Shown here in pieces: positions 1 through 11,990 of a stretch of 64,000 nucleotides of DNA. The first letter of the stretch is position 1; the number at the start of each line of letters is the position of its first letter. The notes beneath the pieces were generated by a model. It saw only the letters and a program-made list of their open reading frames with translations. It did no database searches and was not told the DNA's origin. The DNA comes from Klebsormidium nitens (lineage: Eukaryota; Streptophyta; Klebsormidiophyceae; Klebsormidiales; Klebsormidiaceae): positions 210,706 to 274,705 of the forward strand of contig DF237000.1 in assembly GCA_000708835.1 (NCBI GenBank), written 5' to 3'. Made by a program: the position numbers and the translations under genes.

Positions 1-163
1 CAAACCCGTATTGATTTCTCCCCATTTGTAAGAGCGTGACCTTCGCAAGCCATGCGACAGGGCTCCAAAGCGGATCGTACGACCCGGGTTCTGCAATAGA
101 TAGACGGCTGCGCTGTATGATTGGCATCACGGGAACCAACCACTAGGCTGACGTCACCTGCAG

Positions 164-3100
164 ATCCGGTGCATCATCCCCGAGCTGAACCCCGAGATGG
201 ACGTGTACCGGATCGGCACCCTCCTGGAGCTCATGCGCGAGCTCGCCTTCACCTTCGCTGACGACGGCAAGCGCGTCAAGGTGAGCCACGCTGAGTTCAG
301 CACGTCATCTTCCTACAAAGATTTTCTAATTATTTTGTGGTCGCCGAGTGCGGATATTTTTGCCCGCCGTTCGACGACGTTGGGAGAGCTGGTTATTGGG
401 GAGGGTAGAAAAGTCACCCCCGTACCTCTACAATCACAAGTTTTTTGAAGCTTAAGCCACAAGCTACCGCCGGTTTTTCTTTCCATTTTCCTAGTTTCAA
501 ATGTGCGTGCAGGGGAACATGAGGATGGCATCTTATTCGGCATGCTGCTTGGAGCCTCGCACGGGACTGAAAGCCCACGTGACTTCCACAAATTTCGCGA
601 AGCTCATCACTGCCGCTGATTGCCGTTTCTTTTCCTTTTTCCGTTGCTTCGATTGTGCGTGTAGGGCAGCATGGAGGACGGCATGCCGCTTCAGAGAGGA
701 ACCGGAAGCCTTGGACCTGGAAAGCCTTGGAGCTGTTAATCGCCCCTGACTGCCGGTTCTGTCTTCGTTTTCTTCCTGCAGGCGTGCGTCCAGGGCAGCA
801 TGGGGGACGGCATCTTCTCCGGCATGCCCCTCGCGCTGGCCGGCACACGACGCATCATCGAGAGCATGGACTGGGGGGACGAGGAGGACAAAGCCAACTT
901 CATCCGCTTCGGAGCAGTCGGTAAGAGCGCTCGAATATTCCTAGAAGATCACTTGCTCGAAACCGTTCCTGTGTGTATCGTGGTACTCTTTTTCAAGGAG
1001 TCTGTCTCCGCAATCGATTCCCTCGTGTTTCCCCATCTTTGATAAGCGTGTTTCCTTGGTTGAATTGGTTGATTCAGGCGTGTTGAAGAGACAGAAACGA
1101 TCGGCTAGACTCCTATGCTGGGGAAGCCGTCGGTACAGGCAACCTTGTATCGGCAGTCTTTCGCCTCCAAGAGCTCTTGCTTATTCCGCAAAGTCCATGT
1201 TTGCGGTTTCGTGTGAATCACTTCGGTTTACTAGTGGCCCATCGTTGGAGGCGCCTTCTGCCGAGACGCAAGAAAGTTAGTACAACTGGGACAGCTCAGC
1301 TTCGCGAGGTACTTCTTCTGTTTCGCTTCCCCAATTCCAGAGATTGCTCGCAAACCAAGCCGTGGGCCAAGTGTGGGTTGCTTCTCTCCAGATCATGCTC
1401 AACGAAAAATGGAAGAGAACAACGAGGCAAACCTTCTCTGATGAACCTTGTGTGCAATAAAATTTTGTTCTTAGCCTCGCTGCCTCTATGTCCAGGAGCG
1501 AAGGAAGTAGCCGATGAGGACGAACTCTTTATCGTCAGGGCGCCCCAAAACGCGGTAGCGAATTGCATCATTCCGGTGAGTCGCCGTTCCTTTACAATCC
1601 GTTTTCAGAGCGGTGTTGCCTATATTCCGTTCGACGACGATTGGACAGTGATCTCAGGCCTTACGAAGGGAGTGCTGTCGAGATCCGTATGAAAAATGTG
1701 GGATCGTTTGCTGACGGATTCCTCGATTCCCCCGGAAAGCTAAGACAGGAGTCACCTCGTAGCGCATGGCGGGTCAAAATCAGGTCAAGAGCTCAATGAC
1801 AGAAAGGTGTCTCGATCTGCAGAAATGGATATCGGGGGAACTCGTAACAATCGCACTTAAAAACTTCTCGTGGTGACCTTGCTCTGTAAACTCTGAATGA
1901 AGGTCATACTGGGAGCATATATGGCATACAAAGCGCCCCAGCGTCCCTTGAGAATGGCGCGGAGTCAGACAGTGCTTCACGAAGCCAACGGAAGCGGAAT
2001 AAACGGACGGTACTGTTGCATCGGACACTTGAGGAAGTGCGTACCTGACTACAGCTTTTTGCAGGATTTGGAAGCGATGCTGGAGGCTGCGGGAACGCGG
2101 CCGCTGACAATCGTGAACCCGCGACTGAAGGTCAGTGGTTCTCTTTGCAACTCTCGGGACTTAAAGGCAGTCGGTGCCAACTCTTTGCGAACTCGGATCA
2201 TTACCCTTACGATGAGAATGTTTTTATGGACGCTCCTTGTAGGATTATGTACCCTTCCTATCAATTTTGGGGCGCTTCGGCGAAAGTGTATGGTCATAAG
2301 ACGTGCAACGAGATTACCAAGGAGTGGACGCTTCTTTCACTTTCACAAACCGTTTCACAAACCGTTGAAATGGCCTGAGAGCACGCGTGCACGCTTTTAT
2401 TTGCAGAACGTGCCTTACGGGCGTGATGCACATCCGCGGGCCCGATGAGCGCTCTTCGTATTCATTTGGACGCTGCTAAAATCTTTCGGACGCATTCGAA
2501 TACACTCGCCGCAGTTTCCTGCAGGACGTGCTTAGCTCGACGGGTATAATGTAGATTCGCGGGCGGAGGTGCGCTCCGCGTACGGATTCGGACGCTGCTT
2601 AAATCTTTCCGACGCATACATGCTCGCGCACCTCTTCCTCGTGGGACGTGCCCAGCTCGGCGGGCCGAGTGTGAATTCGTGAGCGAGAGGAGCGCTCCTC
2701 GTACTGATGCGGACGCTGCTCAGCTGTTTTGGACGCATGACTGCTCGCGCATTATGTCCTGCAGGACGTGCATAGCTCGGCGGACGTATTGCAGAATCAC
2801 AGACGAGATAAGCGCTCCTCATACGGAATCGGACGCTGCCCTCAAGTTTCTGTACGGTGCTCATCTGTTTCGGACGCATGAATGCTCGCGTCTATCCCTG
2901 CAGGACGTGCCTAGTTCGGCAGGTGTGATACAGATCCGTGGCCAATACAAGCGCTCCTCACACGGAGTCGGACGCTGCCAAATTGTTCGGACTCATAAGG
3001 GCTCAATTCTTTCGGACGCATGAATGTTCGCGCACTTTCTCTTGCAGGACGTGCCCAGCTCCGCCGGCTTGATGCAATTTGCAAGCGCGAGGAGCGCTTC

Positions 3101-4215
3101 TCGAAAAAACTCAAACGCTGCTGGAATCATTTGGACGTATAACGCTCGCGCACTTACGTTCCCACCTCCTGCAGGACGTCCGGCGCGCGTGATGCGGAGT
3201 CGCAGGCAAAAAGAGCGCTGCTCGTATCATTTCGGACGCTGCTCAATCCTTTTGCACAGACACAAGATGCTCGCACGCTTCTCGTTGCAGGACGTGCCCA
3301 GCTCCGCCGGCGTGATGCAGATCCGCGGGCGCGAGGAGCGTGAGCGCTTCACTGCGTCGTTCTTCCAGTGCTACAACTTCCGGCTGCTCTACAAGGCCGC
3401 CACCAACTTCTACCCCATCATGGGCGCGCTCAGGTACGTCTGTCACTGAAAATCAGGTCTCCGGACTCTGCAACTTTAGTCCAATCCCTCCGATTGTTAG
3501 TTCTTCCACCCAGTTTCTCAGGTTGTAGCAGCTTTAGCCCTCCTGTCTGATCCTAGCACCTTGACTTGTTCTTCGGTCCTAGAAGCTTAGCCGAAAGCCT
3601 TAAGTAGTCGGAATCCGACGCTCGGACCAAGGAACAATGAAGCCGTGAAGACTGTTTCCTATAATTCCTGGATTTCAAGAAGTCACGCGGTTTGAATTCG
3701 TTGCTCTAGCACTCTAGGTCCCCGCCCCAAACTGCCATTCGTGTATTTCAGGCCTCCTCGGGTAGACCTTTGATTGCAGAACATCTGATGAAGAACACTT
3801 GATGATACTCCAGACCACCTGAAAAGTCAAGCGTAGCCCATATGTTTAGCCCAGTCTGTTTGCCTGCGTGTTATGCCGTCGTGGCGCAGAGAAAACCGTA
3901 TACGGCATATCCTAGTCCGGCGTGGCCTTTTTATTACGCTTCCTTAGCCTGCCGCCATCCCTCGAAGCTATCAAGCTCAAACTTCGCTGCTAGTCAAGTC
4001 AACAGATCCCGCTGAACAAAGCTCGCATGCTTTCACGGCCCCGCAGGTACGTCTATCCTGGCAAGTACGAGGTCTACCGGAGGAAGGATTTGGGCTTCGG
4101 TGAGGAGCGGTACGATTTGTTGGGCGAGTTCGACGAGGAGCCCATGAAGCAGGACCTGGGAGACGTGTTGTACGGGCGGCGAAAGGTCGGGGAACAGAAG
4201 CTCAAAGCCAGGTAG
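164..4215 (+). CDS. DUF1995 / LPA3-like plastid protein (5' partial)
   Basis: Six exons fit one DUF1995 reading: 164-280, 782-920, 1496-1575, 2065-2130, 3291-3433 and 4047-4215, 237 residues visible, all phases agreeing, all introns GT-AG. Diagnostic stretches are IIPELNPEMDVYRIGTLLEL in the first exon, ACVQGSMGDG in the second, APQNAVANCIIP in the third, NPRLK at the end of the fourth and FYPIMGALR in the fifth. DUF1995 includes LOW PSII ACCUMULATION 3, which helps assemble CP43 into photosystem II; other members are uncharacterised, so the subgroup is not fixed. The N terminus, with any transit peptide, lies outside the window, because the first exon opens at an acceptor (ctgcag, ending 163). 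The last exon ends KAR then TAG at 4213-4215; a GT donor at 4212 overlaps this stop, so a further exon cannot be excluded. Introns 1 and 4 hold tandem copies of the following exon start, annotated separately. Confidence 0.85.
500..781 (+). repeat. Two intronic echoes of exon 2 acceptor and exon start (LPA3-like intron 1)
   Basis: Two degenerate copies of the exon 2 start precede the true exon at 782. The aligned AGGG lies at 511-514, 663-666 and 792-795 (true exon), giving spacings of 152 and 129 bases. The first copy keeps the GTGCGTGCAGGG, ATGAGG, GGCATCTT and CGGCATGC blocks in the same order as the exon. The second keeps GTGCGTGTAGGGCAGCATGG. Neither is needed for the reading frame. They look like decayed tandem duplicates spanning the splice acceptor. 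Confidence 0.75.
2401..3290 (+). repeat. Seven intronic echoes of exon 5 acceptor and exon start (LPA3-like intron 4)
   Basis: Seven degenerate copies, 116-144 bases apart, run directly into the true exon 5. The base aligned with the first exon base is at 2407, 2525, 2645, 2765, 2904, 3048, 3175 and then 3291 (true). Each carries a version of GACGTGCCCAGCTCSGCGGG, a GATGCAGAT-like block, then GGACGCTGCT and TCGGACGCATGAATGCTCGC spacers. Most keep CAG before the pseudo-exon; the 2645 copy has lost it. From 3048 the frame stays open through 243 bases (81 codons) into exon 5, so use of that acceptor would give an in-frame longer protein. Confidence 0.85.
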
Positions 4216-6339
4216 GGGACCGCTTCTGTTGCCAAACCTGAATCTGTTCCGTCCTAAGCTTTTCAGACTGTTGTTGAGCTGATTGAGCTCTCTCTTGTCT
4301 TCGTTGGATCTAACTTCGCAAAGACAGTGTTCGTTGATAAAGACCGCAACTGGAATGGAACGCAAAAAAAATGCATGAATAAGTGTTGATTTTGAGATTG
4401 TCTCTGTTCAAAACACTGCGTTTTGGAAGGTACACGGATCACAAAGCGTGTGTTTGACTTCGCCAACCGGAACGAGAATTGTGGTTCTGGTTGGGAGAGC
4501 ACGTTGCGAAGGGTGTGGGAATCGTGCAAGAACGACATCCTGACAGGTATTTACGTGTACTGTGCAGGGGTCTGTTTGGATAGAGCGACGAAGGGCCCTG
4601 CGCGTGTTGACTAGCTGTTCTATACTGGATCGGAGAATAATTCTTCCAGGCCCTTAAAGAGTGCATGCGGCACTCATGTGCAACATTCCATTCTGTAACT
4701 GTACATTGGTTGACTCCCCGCTTTAGCTAGAAAAGTTTTGCATCAGCTTCTACCATCTCCTGAAGCATGTCAACTGTCGGACGCGCGACACAAGCCGATA
4801 TAACACACCGCTCTCTGCCACCAACCGCTGCCGGAGCGGACGGTGGATCAAATCCAATGCTTCGGGTCTGACGAAGCCTTTGTAAAACGTTGCAATTGAA
4901 TGGTGATCCATCTCCTTTGCATTACATTCGCTTCTTGAGAGGCACGTACTTCGCGCAGATTGAATGTTGCTTTCATCTCGCCCAATCCAACCTTTTGGCT
5001 TTGTTTTCAGTACGATAAGTGTAATGGCCGGAACTGGATAAGAAGGGCGCGGCTGGGCCTGTAAGTGAGTCGGTCCTCCTGCGCTCCAAGCTTGACGCGA
5101 GAGAAGGCCGAGGATCTTTACCGAGGACCTAGTCAGGAGTAGTCAGGGGTCAAACACGCGTTTTTGCTAGAATGATAAATGTTCTTCTGTCCACGAGATT
5201 GTGAGTATCTTGCCCAACGTTCTTCATTCAAGGGTAGTGGCAACGACGAGACTCTGTCGCTGGACAAGGCCCGCAGGTGCGAGCTGGAAGTTTTTGCGTC
5301 AAACGTCAAGCCACTGCTTCGACGATCACTTGTAGAAAGATAGGCAGGCAGATATGCAAACCCCTTTCTGTGCTCACGACTGAAAGGAAGCGCCATTTCA
5401 GATAAGTATGTGCCGTCTTTTATGCTCTCCCGCTCGTGGTCAGGCAACAAGTGCCGTCTGGCTGGGATGGCCATCGCCTTCTTGTGTCTGCGTCAAATGA
5501 TGGCTCGGAAGAGATCGAAGGCCCTTGGAACCTTGCGTGCCCAAGGGCTGAACCGTGACAGCCTGAAGCCCGTGTTCTGAAGCAGTTGCGCGTTTCCAAA
5601 TAAGGAGTTTCAAGAACGCTTGACATGCGCGGGACAATTGCCCTTATGACCAAATGACCGTCTGTCGAGGGCCAACTTGTCTGGTTGGAGGCGGAGTTTC
5701 TCGATCCAGCTGCACGAGAATTGTTTAACCAAAGCTTTTGAAGACTCGTCTTTCATTTCCCAAATCGCACAGACGAAACATGGGATTTTTGATCCTGCCG
5801 CAAACGGGTGACTTTTAATCCCGGCCCAGTCATCAGGTCGTTTAACCGCGATATGAAGAAAGTGGATTCTTGTTCCTTTGACCTGCTGCAGTGCTTTGTC
5901 CATCGTGCGAAACCTCAATAGTAAGACTGGCTTGCTTCCTTGTGAAAACCCGAAGAATGTTTGGGTCGAAGGTCATCTCACTGGGTGCCTCGAATCTTCG
6001 AAAAGAAAGCTGCAAAGCTGACGCCATGATGCTTCCTCAGAAATGTGAAGACTCTCTCAGCCTGCATCTCAAGCTGCCCGCCTTGAAATGATAATAGGCG
6101 CCATTCTTAAAACAACCCGAATGCCGGAAGCGAGTCACTTTTGTTGATCTGTCTCTGCTCGTTTTGCCAAGTCTTAGCTACATTTGTGAACCAGCAAAGT
6201 AATTTCCAAGGTTACTCCGCCAATGGTAAGTGTAGGACGCTTGAGCTGGCCTTTTGTCCCAGAAAGGCCCGCTCAAGCGTCGTCCGTGTAAGGGTTTGAA
6301 GCAAGTGGCCTGCGTAGATTCATTCCACATGAAAAAAAC
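4216..6339 (+). other. Downstream of the LPA3-like gene: no gene recognised
   Basis: This 2.1-kb stretch presumably holds the 3' UTR of the LPA3-like gene. Open frames on both strands are short (about 110 codons or fewer), and none shows a recognisable family motif or splice-compatible partner exon. No RNA gene was recognised. Confidence 0.5.
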
Positions 6340-6345
6340 GGAAGT

Positions 6346-6425
6346 GGTGGCTCTGATTACGAGTGTTTATTTGGCGGGCGGCCCGGTACGCCAACAAACG
6401 CTTTTGCTGCATTCTTGACGCCGCC
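6346..6425 (+). repeat. Stem element B1, snoRNA-like
   Basis: The outer stem GGTGGC (6346-6351) faces GCCGCC (6420-6425). Box-C-like CTGATTA follows the stem one base in, and TTGA precedes the closing strand as a box-D-like motif. An inner hairpin pairs TTGGCG with CGCCAA. The inner pair differs from the other copies by matched changes. Confidence 0.35.
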
Positions 6426-7298
6426 TTCCTTCCCCTTGAGCAGGCGTCTTTTGTTTCTGACACGGTGGTCCTATTAAGGTGGATTGGGGATAAATGAGTT
6501 GATTGATATGGGGACTCATAGAAAGAGCGAGAGGGAAAATGACGAAACGTTACGTCAATATTGAGGGGGTTCGACTGCAAGGTGCTTAGCAGACGTCAGA
6601 ACGCAGATTGGAAGCTTTGACATCATTTGTGTCGAACGGCGTGTTTCGAGCATGCAGGCACTACGTCAATCCATATCTTCATCGCTGTTTTTCTTAGTCG
6701 TGGCCATCTGCGTCTAAAGGTCTCCCGGAGCGGCGTTGCGCGGGCCTGAACCTTCGTTTTGACGACGAATCAAAGCGTGGCGCCGCCAAGAGCTCATAGA
6801 AGCCTTACCCAACAGGCAACGGTAGCCGGAAGCAAGACGGTCGCGCCACTTATTTTTACATTTATGGGCTCGATTGGCCTTTCAATTGTTGTTGTGGGCG
6901 ACGGTGGGGACGATTTGCTGCCTGGGTTCTCGACCCAGAAGAAGGTGTGAATTCCGACGACCGTTGACAGAAGCTCTGTAACGTTGTGCATGGACGACCT
7001 GCTCGTGTTTCGCGGTTTTTGGGGACCCAACTGACGTGGGTCTGTGTGGTGACGTGGGTCTGTGTGGCGACAGCTCCCAGTTATGTTGACCTGCTTCACA
7101 GCAGCAAGCGGTGCGTGCTGGTAGAACGTGCTAAAAGTTTAGTTTGGTATGCAGTATGATTTGCCTGCAGGGCTCTAACTCGTAATTCGTCCTAGCTGGA
7201 CGAGTCCTGACAGTACCATATTTGATTACCTTTGTATCGCGCGGAGTATGTTCCGTGCGCCGGAAAAGCTACAAGAAATGGTTCGTGCTGCCAGAAAC

Positions 7299-7370
7299 GG
7301 TGGCTTGGATGAGTCTTGGCTAATGAGTTTTCATCTTCACGCGTAATTTATGCTGTTGCCTGACGCCACC
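7299..7370 (+). repeat. Stem element A1, snoRNA-like
   Basis: The 72-nt element opens GGTGGC-T-TGGATGA and closes CTGA-C-GCCACC, the order expected of a C/D-box fold (stem, box C, box D, stem). The inner hairpin is ATGAG-TTTT-CAT. The terminal stem extends outward with GAA/TTC. Confidence 0.35.
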
Positions 7371-7855
7371 GCTTCCGGAGACCCACTGTGATCTGCATCC
7401 TTCTTGCCCCGCTCTTGAGCTTCGATATTCGAGCTCAGTACAGCGTGAGCTTAGGGCCTTCCTTAAGGAACAAGGAATACTTCGATCGTTAGGAAAGTCG
7501 TGCGGAACGCTCTGGAGCGTTGCATTTGCAGCACGTGTTTCCCCCTGCCGTACTGAATCCTCAACTTAGTGTCTCAATCACCTTGCTAGTTCATGGCAGC
7601 TCCGCTCTTCTGCCAAAGATAGTCGATGAGTACGGCTGTCCAAATGTTCATGGGCATCCTTCTTTGCGGGTTCACTTGTGACAGCCAATCTTCAAAGTTT
7701 CCAATGTACGTGTTGGAAGTTCCTTGTCAGTATCTTCGACACTTCGTGGAAAAAGAAGTGGACGCTTGAATGGGACTTTTTTGCCCTGTTGCGGCCATCT
7801 GGCCTTGCATCAGGCTGCTCTGCATGAAAGCTCCGCTTTTGTACGCAGCGGGAGC

Positions 7856-7932
7856 GGTGGCTGTGATGTGGAGTGTTTGATGGAGGCCAGCCCTTTTCGC
7901 CCACCACTCGCCGACACTCTTTTGACGCTACC
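7856..7932 (+). repeat. Stem element B2, snoRNA-like
   Basis: GGTGGC (7856-7861) faces GCTACC (7927-7932), with a G-U pair inside. GTGATGT, the best box C match in the array, follows the stem, and TTGA precedes the closing strand. The inner stem pairs GGAGGC with a GCC...CC segment. Confidence 0.35.
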
Positions 7933-8697
7933 TGATTTCCCCTTAAGCAGGCCAAATGTTGAAGTCAGTAAACGTGGGTCGATACTTTGACGATATCTAT
8001 ATTTTTGCCACTGGGCCTACCTGAAGATGTGGAAAGGAGCCTCTACAGTAGGGGTGCAACTGTACGGTCGAGATTCCAAACTTGCAAATTAATGAACGAA
8101 GTGCTGAAAAGTCTTACGCAGAAAGTTTTACGCCAGATTCACCTCGCGTGATTCCCTTTGTGAATCTGCCCGTCTGCATCTCTCCAAGCTGTGATGCCTC
8201 CACCCGAGTTTATCTGCATAGGAACTCATGGCTGCCAAACAACCGATTGAATATCCGGAGCCTACGGTAGCTAGCTCTACGCATTTCGCTTGGGATGTCC
8301 CGAGCGCGCAGTTAAAAAGTACTGAGGCTTCAGACTCTCCAAAACCCGTTCACAGCGATGCAGGGACGAGTATTCTTGCTAGATCTCGAACCCAGAGAAC
8401 GTGCATGACAATATCCGATGCCACCGTTGACAATTTTCCTGTGATGTAGACGACTGATTGAAATATGTTCTGCGGTGAGCCCTGATGATTGGTGCCAAGC
8501 TATTCAGGGTCTGCGTAGCGGCAGGGGCAAAACCGCTGCGTACCAACAAGCTGCGCGTGCCGTTCTTCAAATGTTCCGAATCTGAGGAGGTTGCTAGGTG
8601 TTAGCTAGTCGCCGCCCTGAGGCAGTTCTGCCCGCATGGTCTTGTTAGGGATTCGGCCTGACACTACCTTCCATTCCATTGGCCTCTGACTGGGAAT

Positions 8698-8773
8698 GGT
8701 GGCTTGGATGAGACTTGCCGACCGAGGTTGTTTGCCTCAGTGGTTCTCTGTGTGTGACTTGCTTGACGCCACC
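8698..8773 (+). repeat. Stem element A2, snoRNA-like
   Basis: This 76-nt element opens GGTGGC-T-TGGATGA and closes TTGA-C-GCCACC. The inner hairpin GAGG/CCTC replaces TGAG/CTCA of copy A4. The terminal stem extends outward as GGAA/TTCC. Confidence 0.35.
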
Positions 8774-9730
8774 GCTTCCTTACAGACACTTTCTGCATCC
8801 TTCTCGCCCCGCTCTGAGTTGAGTTGCAGTGCTCAGCAATCTACGTACTGCTTTTAGGCCTGGCCTCATACAGAAACACGTAGTACGTTCAAAATGGTCA
8901 ATAAAGTCTTGCACGCGACTGTCTTACGCAAAATAAAAGAACACTTCTTTCCAGTTGCCGTACTCGTTTCCTCTTTCAAAACTGCGATAATCCTGCAAGC
9001 TTGCGGGAAAATGGACTTTATCTGCCAAAGACGAACTCAAACCTAGCGGCTGTCGAGATATTTCTTCTGCCAGTGCATGCACCCGGTTAGAGCAACACTT
9101 AGAACCCATCTGTGCAAGGCCGCTGCATTGGTATATCTGCTTCTTATACTGTTCCAGAAGAAGTGACGTGTTCGACGCACTTGCTAATGCCATCTAAAAT
9201 GGTGATCAACAGCCTGAATTTGCACTGCACTGGCAATGCATACTAAATGATTGGGTTGATCGGTAAGCCGTCGATCAAGAGCTAATCGTTTTGTATCTCA
9301 ACGGATTCAAGCGACGGTAATTTGGAGGCCCGTCCAGACTCACGTGTTGCTTCGTCAGCTGCCTCCGAGCCTGAAGAAGCTTATGGTGATTCTGATCGTG
9401 CGCAAGCGTTTGCCATTTTGGTCTCGAACACAATACATCGAGGTTCCTGCCCGATTCCCATAATGCAGCAATCATGAATATCAGTGCCCGAAGACGTGTT
9501 AACAGTACACCTGTATGGCGCGGTGACAAAACGATGGTGTTGATTTTGAACCGGGGGTCGGTGCTCATGATGAAGCTAGATCAGCTTGCTGGCTGGCCAG
9601 ATTAAACAAGGAGTGGGACGCTTCAACGGGCCTTTTCTGCATTCGGTTGCGTTTCGTGCCACGGTTGCGGCCACCTGGCCTTGCATCAACTGCTCTGCGT
9701 CAAAGTTCCACTTTGATAAGCAGCAGGAGC

Positions 9731-9809
9731 GGTGGCTCTGAGAAAAGTGTTTGGTGGGGCGAGCCTTCTATGCACACCACTTGCCGGCGGTCTTTCTTTT
9801 GACGCTACC
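9731..9809 (+). repeat. Stem element B3, snoRNA-like
   Basis: GGTGGC (9731-9736) faces GCTACC (9804-9809), preceded by TTGA. Box C is weak (TCTGAGA). The inner stem pairs GGTG with CACC, a compensated change relative to GGCG/CGCC in B1. Confidence 0.3.
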
Positions 9810-10608
9810 TCCGCCGCCTTTAAGCAGGCCGAATGTTAAAGGTAAACTGACGTGGGTCGATACGAAAGTTGAGACGTCATATACTTTCGCCAAAGGGTCC
9901 TACCTGTAAGTGTGGAAAGGAGTCTTTTGAAAAGGTATTCGTTTGTATGGATCAAAATTCCGATCATGGAATTGCGAACGGATAGGCAGTACTACGCCTC
10001 ACGCAAAGAGTTGTACGTCGGATTCATCCCGTTTGAATTTTTTCTGGATCTGCCCGTAGGCATGAGGTTTCCGATCAACCGTGATTCCTCAATCTGGATG
10101 TATCTGCTCGAAACGATTGCTTGCCAAACAATAAACCGATGAAATCAAAGCGTAGCTCTTCGCAGTGGGCTTGGGAAGTAACGCGTCCACTCGAAAAGTA
10201 TTGTCGAGGCTTCGAGCTTTCGGAAAACCGTTCTAAGCGATGGTAGGGACGATATTGCCTATGGGGTCTCGGACAGCACCGACCTGCAAATAGCTCGAGG
10301 GTAAATCTGACGCCACCGTTGACAAGATTCCTGTGTTGTAGAGGACTGCCTCTTATTTCGTGGTGAGTTCTGGCTATTAGAGCCAGGCTGATATGGGTCT
10401 GCAAAGCGGCAGGTGCCAAACCGCTCTGCACCAACAAGCGTGCTGAAGAGGGGGGTGGCTGGGATATCGTTTTCTTGCGGGGCTCTCAGTCTTGCCCGCA
10501 GTGCCCTGCTTGGTAAGTCTTGACGCCAGCCTCGTTCGATTCGCTTCTGCCGCGTGTGAACATTAGCTTTAAATAGGGAATCGTTCTCGGGTCCGTGCTG
10601 CAGGGTAT

Positions 10609-10676
10609 GGTGGCTTGGATGCTTTTGTCAACCGAGGTTTCGCCTCCTCTTGACAATGCTTTCGGCTGACGCCACC
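10609..10676 (+). repeat. Stem element A3, snoRNA-like
   Basis: This 68-nt element opens GGTGGC-T-TGGATG and closes CTGA-C-GCCACC, with inner hairpin GAGG/CCTC. A third, related stem (GGTGGCTGGGAT at 10454) lies about 150 bases upstream and folds TGCGGG against CCCGCA. Confidence 0.35.
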
Positions 10677-11050
10677 GCTTCCGAATAGACAGTTTCTGCA
10701 TCCTTCTCTCCCCACGCTTAAACTCAGCAGTGTATACATGGTTTGACGCCTGACCTAATGTAGGAACATGCAGTAAATCCTTTTAGTACGAAGTCTTGCA
10801 CGGTCTTAGCTATGCCTTTAACGCCATCAAGAATGACCAAGATAGTCGCGTATTGGTCTTTCCGTGCTCTTTTCGCAAAGACACGCCCACCTTGTCGTTG
10901 TACTGTACATGTACCAGTAGGAAGGTCCCTGTGATTATTCTCGTCACCTAGTGACAAAAAAACTTGAACGGGCCTTTGGTGCCCTGATGCGCACACCAGC
11001 CCCTTTGTAAGCTGCTTGAAAGCGAGTCCAATATGATAAGCAGCGAGAGC

Positions 11051-11129
11051 GGTGGCTGTGATAAGAATCCTTTGGTGGGTGCCGGCCCTCGACGCCCACG
11101 CAAACTTGTGACGTTCTTTTGATGCCACC
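11051..11129 (+). repeat. Stem element B4, snoRNA-like
   Basis: GGTGGC (11051-11056) faces GCCACC (11124-11129). GTGATAA follows the stem as a box-C-like motif, and TTGA precedes the closing strand. The inner stem GTGGG/CCCAC is fully paired. Confidence 0.35.
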
Positions 11130-11924
11130 TCCGTTGCCTTTACAGACAGGCCGGATGGCGAAAGTTTCTGACCGTGGGTCGATGTGGCGAAGATTGGCGT
11201 CAGCGAGATATGCCACCGGGACCTTCCAGTTAGTGGAAAGGGGTACCCTGGCAAAGTGTTCAAACAACTCTATGGTCAAGAATCCAAGATCGTGTATCAG
11301 CAAACGAAGGAGCAGGTCAATGCAAAAAGCTGTAGCCCAACGTACCACTTATCTCGCTTGAAACCTGTTGGAAATTGCGTGAGCCCGAACCGTGTTGCCT
11401 CTATCTGATGCTTCTGCACGGGTACAAACGGCTTTCAAACCAACTGATTGACTAAAAGCCCCATCATCAGCTTCGAAAACACCGAGCATGCAGTCGGTCA
11501 GTATTTTAGGCTTCAGGCTTCTTGAAGGCGTCCTTCAGCGATGACAACAAACCTACCTGCCCTGGGTCGTCAACCCCAGAAATATGGTAGCATGATACCA
11601 CCGTTAACGTGCTCCTCAAATCACGCAAAGATGATAAGCGACGAGTCTTTTAGGAATGTTCCGGTGGGCTCTGATAATGGGGTCCAAGCTCATGTTGGTC
11701 GGCGTAGCGACAGGTGTCAAACCGCTCTGCACCAAAAAGCTGCGCATGCCCTTCTAGCGTGAGGCGGAAACCAGATTGATGGCCGGTGGCTGGGATGTTT
11801 TTTGCCTGAGGGAATTCTGCCCGCAGGGAGGAGAGAAATGAGATGACGCTACCTTATCCTGTTCCATTGTCTCGTGCGCGAAAGACTTTTGCTCAAACGT
11901 TCTCGGGTCCGGGTTGCCTCAAAT

Positions 11925-11990
11925 GGTGGCTTGGATGCTCTTGCCAAATGAGGTATTACTCATCTCTTATGATGTTTACGTGACGCCACC
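11925..11990 (+). repeat. Stem element A4, snoRNA-like
   Basis: This 66-nt element opens GGTGGC-T-TGGATG and closes TGA-C-GCCACC. The inner hairpin is TGAG/CTCA, followed by TATGATGT, a candidate internal C' box. The related upstream stem (11785-11853) opens GGTGGCTGGGATG and closes TGACGCTACC. Confidence 0.35.
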
